This document shows, one piece after another, positions 56,630 to 64,000 of a stretch of 64,000 nucleotides of DNA. Numbering within the stretch: the stretch's first letter is position 1; each line of letters starts with the position of its first letter. The DNA lies in assembly GCA_037127255.1 (NCBI GenBank), contig JBANSL010000003.1, positions 51,368,314 to 51,432,313 on the forward strand. Direction: 5' to 3'. The position numbers and the translations under genes were made by a program. This stretch comes from Persicaria tinctoria (taxonomy: Eukaryota > Streptophyta > Magnoliopsida > Caryophyllales > Polygonaceae). The notes beneath the pieces are model-generated. The model had not been told where the DNA came from. It ran no database searches and was given only the letters and a program-made list of their open reading frames with translations.

Positions 56630-57955
56630 GATATGGGAGTAGAAACCGACTTCCAGGATCCGATAAAAATATGCGAAAAATGGGAAAAAAATCCTTGTCA
56701 TAATAGATTATATTTGCACAATAATCGAAGAGTTGTGAAATTGCGCTCAATAGACTATGATTGTAGAACATGGGGAATTAATGGAATTTTTGCTCAACAT
56801 GATCTTTTTTTTTGCTCAACAATATATTATTTTTGCACAAAGTATTGAGACTTCTGAAATTGTTCTCAACATGATTTTATTTTCTCTCAATATGTTTTCA
56901 TATTTTCTCAATAGATTATTGCACAACATGCTCTTATTTTTGCTCAACAATTCTTTATTTTTGCACAACAATCGAGGCTTGTGAAATTGTGTCTCCACAT
57001 AATCTTATTTTTTGTAAATATAATTTTATACTTTTTTAACAGATTATTGCACAACACGGTCTTATTTTTGCTCATCAATAGAGTAAAATTGCACAACATG
57101 GGGGATTGGTGAAATTTTGCTCAACATCATCTTATTTTTGCTCAACTATGGGTTATTTTTGCACAACAATCGAGACTTGTGAATTTGTTTTCAACATGAT
57201 ATTATTTTCTCTCAGTATAATTTCATACTTTCTCAATAAATTATTGCACAACATGCTCTTATTTTTGCTCATCAATTCTTATTTTTGCGCAACATTCGAG
57301 ACTTTGTGAAATTGTGTCTCAACATGATATTACTTTTTGTAAATATAATTTTATATTTTTTAATAGATTGTTGCACAACATGGTCTTATTTTTGCTTATC
57401 AATAGGCAATAATTGCACAACATGCGAGATTGGTGAAATTTTGCTCAACATCATCTTATTTTTGCTCAACTATAGGTTATTTTTGCACAACAATCGAGAC
57501 TTGTGAATTTTTTTTCAACATGATATTTTTTTCTCTCAATATAATTTCATACTTTCTCAATAAATTATTGCACAACATGCTCTTATTTTTGCTCATCAAT
57601 ACTTTATTTTTGCACAACATTCGAGACTTGTGAAATTGTGTCTCGACATGATCTTACTTTTTGTAAATATAATTTTATATTTTTTTAATAGATTATTGCA
57701 CAACCTGGTCTTATTTTTGCTCATCAATAGACAATAATTGCACAACATGGGAGATTGGAGAAATTTTGTTCAACATCATTTTATTTTTGCTCAACTATAA
57801 GTTATTTTTGCACAACAATCGAGACTTGTGAATTTGTTTTCAACATGATCTTATTTTCTCTCAATATTATTTCATACTTTTTAAATAAATTATTGCACAA
57901 CATGCTCTTATATATTTTTGTTCATCAATACTTTATTTTTGAAATACTAGTGGTA
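56630..57955. repeat. AT-rich tandem array, about four units of about 325 bp
   Basis: The phrase attgcacaacatgctcttat recurs at about 56919, 57244, 57569 and 57893. Each unit contains several sub-repeats of TTTTTGCTCAAC and TTGCACAACA. The small frames across it are by-products of the repeat. Confidence 0.85.
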
Positions 57956-58060
57956 AAAATTAGTGTTGACACTGATATTAGTTACAATTAGTGATGACAC
58001 TGATATTAGTTACAATTGGTTTTGACACTGATATTAGTTACAATTAGTGCTGACACTGTT
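57955..58060. repeat. 28-bp tandem repeat, about 4 copies
   Basis: gacactgatattagttacaa followed by ttagtg/ttggtt recurs. Confidence 0.8.
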
Positions 58061-58065
58061 TTAAG

Positions 58066-58233
58066 AATTGCATGACTCTGTTGTAAGAGTTGCACGACTC
58101 TGTTGTAAGAGTTGCACGTCTCTGTTGTAAGAGTTGCACGACTCTGTTGTAAGAGTTGCACGACTCTGTTGTAAGAGTTGCACGACTCTGTTGTAAGAGT
58201 TGCACGACTCAGTTGTAAGAGTTGCACGACTCT
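58066..58233. repeat. 22-bp tandem repeat, about 8 copies
   Basis: gagttgcacgactctgttgt plus aa, head to tail without spacers. gagt/actc inside each unit gives a weak hairpin. Confidence 0.9.
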
Positions 58234-58874
58234 CATGTTTTGAACCCGAAACCAAGGGATTAAAGGAAGAAATGGTTGTTTCTCGATAGAAGGCATTAAA
58301 GAAAGTATGCAATAAGTCTAAATAAGATTTATTTTAAAATCAACCGATTCAATTTGAATTTGCTAGTATAATAGCCACCCAGCTAGCTCTTCCAATATAG
58401 ACTGCCAGTAAATGGAAAACTGAGAGAGTTCACAATGATCCCACTTCCTTTATGAACAAACAAATTTCCCTTATTCATAAAAGTGACACCATAACTATGA
58501 ATTACAGCAAGTGATGTTTACTTATTCAAACACGATACAAAATGCAGAACGCAATGACAGCAAAATACCAACCGAAGACAACTACATTCACTCGCTAAGC
58601 CTTTTTTCCAATCCCCTTGAATGCATAAGTTCAGGTCATACTTCACGTCTTTTGTTGTGCAAGGAAGAAAAGCCTTTCTGTGAATGGACATTCGATGCAG
58701 TCAACATTTTATACACCAGATTTGCCATAGCCCCAAATGAAACTATTGCCAAGAAACAAGATCTGAACTAAATCCCAAACCATCTATATAGTATTTCATA
58801 TAACTTTTAAATTCTGCACTAACCTCACCTCATTTGCATCTATGCCCTTTCATTGTGAGAATAGAAGAGAAATC

Positions 58875-60390
58875 CTAGTCGAGCTTAACATTGGAATAGA
58901 GAAGTGTGTCCCTTGTGAGCGACATATTCATGAGAAGATAGACCTGTATGGAAACATTAAGAGGAAAAAATGAGCAATCTAAACTTTGTGCAATAAACTT
59001 CTCGTATCATTTTTCCTTTAAAGTACCCCAGGGAGGAAAAAAAAGGTCTTACCCCAATCAAAGTAGCAATAATGAGAACAATCCTTGTAAACCTTGCAAG
59101 TGTTAGCCTAACCAAAGCCAACTTTGCTATCAAGGTGGAATTTAATGATGTCTTTGCTTCTTCTAGAAAATGGGTTGATGGCAGTGAACTAGATACGACA
59201 TTCAGCAACTCCTCAGGTTGTGATGAATGTGCCTCTTTTAGAATGAGGACTACAACAACTTGATCTGCCCAAAACAGAACAGACAGTTTGAGTGGAGAAT
59301 TAAGAGGGGAAATATTTAGGTAACAGTAGAGAAGTTAAAGTACCAACATCAACAACAAAAAGGTAAAGAAAATGACTCCTACTGAAAGATAAACTTGAAA
59401 ATATATTCAAATTCAAATTAGAATAAACGTCTCCTTGCTAGAAATAGAGTCACCTTTAAGTTCCAATGGTGTAGTCTCAAGAATTTTTGAAATAGCCATG
59501 AGGAATAACTCAGTTCCTTGTTGAGAAATGCCCTTGGGTCCATACTCTTTCAAAGCCTGCAGGAAAATAATATATAATGTTAATGGCACTTCCCGTCATA
59601 GATGATTCGTTTTTCACATTGTAATATATTACCTATTAATCTATGATCCATGCTATCCAATAAAGATTTCCCATTATTTTTTGTTGTATGTATCTGGTGA
59701 GCTTATTTAGTTCATGCTTGTGTGCAAATCTTTTGCTACATGGATTCGTTTCTAGAGCAGACATAGAAAAAGAAAGCATCTGCACATGAGCAGTTACAGT
59801 TGGAATTGACTTTTTTCGGAGAGATGTGATATTTTAAATATAAAAAATAATGACAAACCCATACTTCTAAAACATTTACAACTCTTAAAAGAGGCCAGAA
59901 TCACAACGTGTCTGAAGTTCTGAACTCAAGTAGATGACCAAGAATCTCAACATTCTCGTCCTTGGAATAGACATGCAGGACATTTCGAAAATGAATCAAT
60001 CTATCAAGGGCACGACATTTCGAAAATGAAAAATGTGGTGTGATTTGGTAAAATTGAGCAAACATGAGAGGTTGGAGCTTACTTGGAGGGTTTCTTCCTT
60101 CAAATCCTCTAATGACTCAGCAAGCTCTCCCCGTTTCGACGTTGTGGCTACCAGGGTCTGTGAAAGATACAAAAGGCTGCATAATTGAACAATGATGACA
60201 TACTTTAATGGAGTATATTTCAATTTTGAAATGCTTACCTTTCTCGTCTTATGTAAGTCATACTCGATGGATCTGATTCGATTCAATGATTCAACAATCA
60301 TGTCCTCTTTGTCTGAAGGGATCCTCGAAGGTTTGTTGACGAGATCAGTGATAGAAACTTCCAAATTTTGAAACCTTTGCCAGCATGGAT
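58875..60390 (-). CDS. 3' exons of an intron-bearing gene with a C-terminal membrane segment
   Basis: Five exons on the minus strand with GT/AG borders and consistent phase: about 60390-60239 (start uncertain; LEVSITDLVNKPSRIPSDKE, ends KTRK), 60157-60083 (ends EETLQ), 59556-59454 (ALKEYGPKGISQQG), 59264-59053 (DQVVVVLILKEAHSS...FTRIVLIIATLIG) and 58943-58875 (VYLLMNMSL...VKLD, stop). The first part looks coiled-coil. The last two exons join to make one hydrophobic segment of about 20 residues near the C-terminus. I do not recognise the family. Phase preservation argues for a real or recently captured gene. Confidence 0.6.
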
Positions 60391-61255
60391 GAAGCCAACA
60401 TATAGAGATTCAAGTCAGCGAAGAGTTAAACTATAGAAATTAGCTATAGTTCTCAGGTATAAATGTTCAAGATGGAATAATAGATACTTTAGAAGCGATG
60501 AAGGTTTTGAGCTATGTCTTACCCACGCATATTCAAATCTGAATTAGCTATTCCAAATCTGAATTAGTTATTCCAAGCGATGAAGGTTTTGAGCTATGTC
60601 TTATCCATGCTGTGTGGTATAACTCTTCCTCCTGAAAAACAATCAAATCTGAATTAGCTATTCCAAATGATAAAAAAGAAAAGTCACAAATTGAAGAACT
60701 GAGATCCATATCAAATTACAAGTATCCTCACTCAAAGACAATGGTTCAGCAATTGCAATCCATCACAAACAAAGAAACATAAATCACAGTAGAGAATGTA
60801 TTGACATACCCGACTTGAACACAAGCTATCCACATAAAGAAAAAAAAAAGAGTTGTGCAGGAGATGACATCCATCGTTCACTATAAATAAACCAGTAAAT
60901 CATGTTTATGCCAGACTTTAAACGAAAACATCAACTCAAACTCAAAGACTTTAAACCAAGAATATTTCTATAAATCTGAATAGAGGAATCTTGGTTTGCA
61001 ATCTGAATAGAGGAATATTTCTATAAATCTGAATAGAGAAATTGTCGAGCAGTAGGCACAAGCCATCAAACCCTTCTCGGATATGCAATCTGATCAAGAA
61101 AGACCAAACAAAATAATAAGAAACAAAAAGCAAGTAATACAGGGAGGAAAACGCATAAGCTAGACAATTGCTCAGAAATGCACGATCATCATTGAAAAAG
61201 AACACAAATCCGCCTTATTTCAGCACAGAAAAACACAAATCTTAGAACTGAAATT

Positions 61256-61292
61256 TTCCTTATCAATCGATCTTCGATCGATTGATAAGGAA
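61256..61292. repeat. Perfect hairpin with 17-bp arms
   Basis: Arms ttccttatcaatcgatc and its reverse complement, separated by ttc. Confidence 0.9.
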
Positions 61293-61864
61293 CCTAGCAA
61301 TGAAGAAATCTAGCATTGAGGTTATATGTTGGAATCCTACTAGTCCTCGAGGAAAGTAGAAGTTTTGAACACACAATAACCAGGAAACTCAGATCCAAAC
61401 AATCAAGAGCACAGATTAAAAAAACAAAACACAACACAAGAGAGAGAAAAAACAACATCACGGTATAAATGGCATACCGATGATGGAAAGAATCTCACCA
61501 ACGTCATTAGTTCAGTAGCTTAGGCCCCCTAAATTACGCGGACTGACAGCCCTTAGTGAGAAAATCTGCAAAACAGATGCAAAACTCTTCATGAGTAAAA
61601 AAACCGGAGTAAACAGTTGAAACTACGTGCTAGTTGAAACAAACATGACATTGGATCTTCAACCATCTTCAAACAAAAATGATCATTCCATTGCTGTCAT
61701 CACTGGATTCAACTATATTTGATTCAGATACAGCAAAAATGATCATAAACATTCACATATTCGAATGGAGACTTCAAAATTGTATCCAATCACAAACATA
61801 AAACAACAAAGACAAGATTTAAGATTTCGTTCAGCAATTACAGCCATCAGAAACAAAATCGAGC

Positions 61865-61896
61865 TCCTTATCAATCGATAGATCGATTGATAAGGA
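61865..61896. repeat. Second hairpin with 15-bp arms
   Basis: Arms tccttatcaatcgat and its reverse complement, separated by ag; almost the same sequence as the hairpin 600 bp to the left. Confidence 0.9.
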
Positions 61897-62032
61897 AATC
61901 GAGCGACATAGAATGAGGAACACAGAAAATCGATCTTCGAGGCAGAAAACGCACGAAAACAAGAGAAATTATTCAAATGCACATTAAATAAGCGATGATT
62001 GTTTCGCTACAAATCAGGCGAAGTGTACATAC

Positions 62033-62275
62033 CAGGAACGGAAGCGATTGAGCACGAAGACACGAACAAAACCCTAAGACAGTGGAACAAGCAAGAAGAA
62101 CAGCAATCAGAACAAGGAACTAGACAGATCCACGAGAACGCGAACAACAATTACAGGGAGAGCCGGAGAGGGAGAGAGATTCGAACTTTGTTCGTTGGTG
62201 AGAGAGCAACGCGAAGAGGAGAGAGAGAGCAGAGCGCGACGGAGAGAGAGAGAGTCGGAGAGAGCGTGTAGAACA
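62033..62275 (-). other. Probable 5' untranslated exon
   Basis: On the minus strand it is CT-rich at the start and includes gtcttagggttttgttcg. It ends at 62033 with CCTG|GTATGTAC, a good donor site. It lies just inside the right inverted end, so transcription could start within the terminal repeat. Confidence 0.4.
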
Positions 62276-62421
62276 AAGCTATATATTGTGGACATTTTAT
62301 AAAATTGTCCCAAAACACGGGCATTTCACAAAATAAGCCCATTTTGGTGGCTATTTTGCAAAATCCCCCAACAAAAAATCCCCAAATTAGATGAATAGTG
62401 GTCGAGGCGATTCGGAAGAAG

Positions 62422-63512
62422 ATCCTCTCCTAATAAACCACCTCCTAATAACTTCCTAATAAAATAATCTCAGCCATTAAAAAAAATAAAGGGCTGAGAT
62501 TATATCCCTACATTAATCAAAACCAAAACCAAAACCCCCTTCCCCTCTGCCGCCTACTGAATCCTCTCTACCTCACCATCCAGTACGCCGATTCTTTGTT
62601 CACCCTCCACGGCAAGACCGTCCTTGAACTCGGCGCCGGAATGGGTCTCCCAGGGCTCACCGCGGCTCGCCTAGGAGCAAACCGAGTCTTCCTCACCGAC
62701 ATCGCCCTGCTTCTTCCGGTTCTGCGCAGGAACACCGAGGTCAACGACTTAGCAGAGCGGGTGGAGGTGAGCGATTTGTTTGGGGATTGGGCTAGTTACC
62801 GAGTCAACTCGGTGAGTCGGGGTCGGCAGTGAAATTGGTCCGGATGCCAGACGTGTTCTACGACCCCGATGAGATGACATATTCGGCCCGGATGCTAAAG
62901 GGGGTCTGCTCAGGGGAGACGAGGGTGTGAGTGGCGAGCGAGGTGAGGGCATGGCATCCACAGGCTAGTGCTTGGAGGAGTGGCGAGTCACGATTGAAAA
63001 TCTAAATCTAATATTTATAAAATCAAATTCAAAACATTGATTAATTTGTCCAATTTGTCCAGGTTAGTTCTATGGCTTATACATTCTTATTGTTTGAAGA
63101 AAGCAGATTGAAAATCAATTATGTGGGGTTCAAAGTTTCGATGTGTTCTTCCAAACAAAATGAATAAATTTACCAAGAAAATACACAGCAAGTGTAGGAA
63201 CGGGAACACTTTGAAATTTGATTGGAAACTTAACCTTTTTCTATATCAATTTCACAGGGTAAGAAAAACATAAATTTTGATCGACCATACTCCCATTAGT
63301 AAAAGAAATTACAGAAGGATATAGGACATTCCCTATCTTAGTTAACTTCATTGCAAATTGATTATCGCTCAATCAGTAAACGGTGGAGGGGAAGATGATT
63401 TTGGGTTTGGGATTAATTAATCTAAGAGATCTAATCCCAGCCCTTTATTTTGTTCAACGGCTGAGATTATTTTATTAGGAAGTTCTTAGGAGGTGGTTTA
63501 TTAGGAGAGGAT
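62422..63512. mobile_element. Element with about 86-bp inverted ends carrying a methyltransferase fragment
   Basis: Left end (62422-62507) and right end (63427-63512, reverse complement) match closely: ATCCTCTCCTAATAAACCACC through aataatctcagcc to ataaagggctg. Long inverted ends with a gene piece between suggest a Mutator-like or similar element. I found no clear target duplication, so the true ends may differ by a few bases. It lies 44 bp from the larger element. Confidence 0.7.
62536..62832 (+). pseudogene. Fragment of a class I SAM-dependent methyltransferase (Methyltransf_16/METTL21-like)
   Basis: No ATG start. The frame reads HGKTVLELGAGMGLPGLTAA (motif I, SAM binding), GANRVFLTDI (motif II acidic residue), LPVLRRNTEVNDL and RVEVSDLFGDW, the signature of the protein-lysine methyltransferase family 16 group. 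The frame ends at a stop soon after, before the catalytic-region motifs, so only about a third of a normal enzyme is present. Higher GC than its surroundings. It is a captured exon, not a working gene. Confidence 0.75.
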
Positions 63513-64000
63513 GGCGATGAGGTTCGGCGATTGAAGATGCCAAGCCTTCTTCTCCCTAATCTGATCTCCTCCATCATCTTTTCTGGCTTCTCAGTCATTC
63601 CAAAGCGAAGTCGTCTTCTTTCTTCTCCGGATGTCGTCATCAACTAGAGTGGGTCGTCTTCGATTGGATTCGGTCTTCTTCAACTGATCTCTGGTGCCCC
63701 ATTCCGTCATCTCCTTCAGCTTTTCAGTCCAACCAAAGAGAGGTCGAGTCGTGGGTCCATTCGCACCTCTGGCTTGTCATCTTCGACTGGCGTCTGTACC
63801 TTGCTTCTCTCCTTCCTCCGACTAAGTTGCTCATCTCCTTCTTCCAGCCGTAGTCTAGTCGTCATCAACTTTATTAAACACCCAAATAGAGGTATGAAAA
63901 TCCTAATTTGAGAATCCCTATTCTGCTTGTGAGACACAAAATAGGTTCTGGTAGAGAATCCCTATTTTGCTTTCTTATCTCCTGTAAACACTTTGAATGA
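63513..64000. other. CT-rich leader-like sequence, unclassified
   Basis: Repeated cttct and cgtcttc words, with small frames on both strands. Possibly the 5' leader of a gene to the right; nothing recognisable. Confidence 0.3.

Larger units (their letters stand above)
60391..62032 (-). other. 5' introns or non-coding part of the gene
   Basis: No strong exon recognised. An 80-bp partial duplication (60494-60530 and 60577-60610) and two near-identical hairpins (61256-61292, 61865-61896) lie here. Confidence 0.35.
54781..62369. mobile_element. 7.6-kb Mutator-like element enclosing a gene and tandem arrays
   Basis: A perfect 9-bp duplication AACAAAAAA flanks it (54772-54780 and 62370-62378). 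The inverted ends run about 90 bp: left tttgcaaaataggcac...aaaatggccac, right (reverse complement) tttgcaaaatagccac...aaaatgtccac. No transposase is visible. Inside are GC-rich leader-like blocks next to both ends, a plus-strand exon-like region, two tandem arrays and a minus-strand gene with introns. Confidence 0.8.

Noticed and set aside
56630..57955. Family of small membrane proteins with similar sequences
   Set aside because: The similar 67-78 codon frames are translations of the 325-bp AT-rich tandem repeat.
58066..58233. CRISPR-like repeat array
   Set aside because: The 22-bp units are directly adjacent with no unique spacers, in plant DNA.

Overview
This window is flowering-plant nuclear DNA from a repeat-rich accessory region. 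The evidence is Ty3/gypsy LTR retrotransposons with tRNA-Asp and tRNA-Met primer sites, L1-type LINE fragments, a Helitron, hAT and Mutator-like DNA elements, and phase-consistent GT/AG introns. I see no intact ordinary host gene. Coding signal is transposon-derived, or is gene fragments inside or next to DNA transposons. The species cannot be named from what is visible.

Layout. 1-5033: a minus-strand Ty3/gypsy element (B1) running off the left edge. 5034-10644: unclassified, probably old-repeat DNA holding a 609-bp hAT element with an 8-bp target duplication (5848-6456) and a GC-rich foldback element (8929-9097). 10645-12827: a solo LTR flanked by the 5-bp duplication CCATG, sitting in a GC-rich open frame that resumes at 12828. 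13616-21631: plus-strand element A, with a truncated 5' LTR, a gag deletion, a 770-bp internal tandem duplication, a protease, a linker and an integrase tail, then a full LTR followed by the start of a second internal region. 21632-23933: minus-strand element B2 of the same group, carrying a coiled-coil ORF instead of gag. 23934-24629: fragment of another LTR family (F'). 24640-35300: element C, split by the complete nested element D (28088-32352, target duplication GAAGA). 35302-38328: minus-strand element E, a gag-bearing relative of D. 38329-41225: the 3' part of element F. 41230-42320: 3' end of a LINE. 43548-44363: Helitron. 44560-47883: Mutator-like element with a perfect 9-bp duplication. 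48395-49020: second hAT element. 49160-49771: second LINE 3' end. 49772-53982: minus-strand element G with about 30 tandem repeat units. 54781-62369: a 7.6-kb Mutator-like element (perfect 9-bp duplication) enclosing an intron-bearing gene, tandem arrays and exon-like fragments. 62422-63512: an element with about 86-bp inverted ends carrying a methyltransferase fragment.

The dominant group (A, B1, B2, C and the solo LTR) is the most interesting. A, B1 and C keep gag and an aspartic protease, but reverse transcriptase, RNase H and the integrase core are absent. In A and B1 the protease is joined, through a repetitive linker, directly to the last part of integrase. These elements could move only with enzymes supplied by relatives elsewhere. 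All are studded with a short inverted repeat (consensus TACTCGA-2 nt-TCGAGTA and half sites). It occurs in the LTRs, the non-coding internal parts and the linker ORF, where it is translated as Leu-Val-Asp-Leu-Asp-like repeats. A related half site is also expanded in the leaders of D and E, which belong to a different lineage. No function is known to me; this is the strongest candidate for something undescribed.
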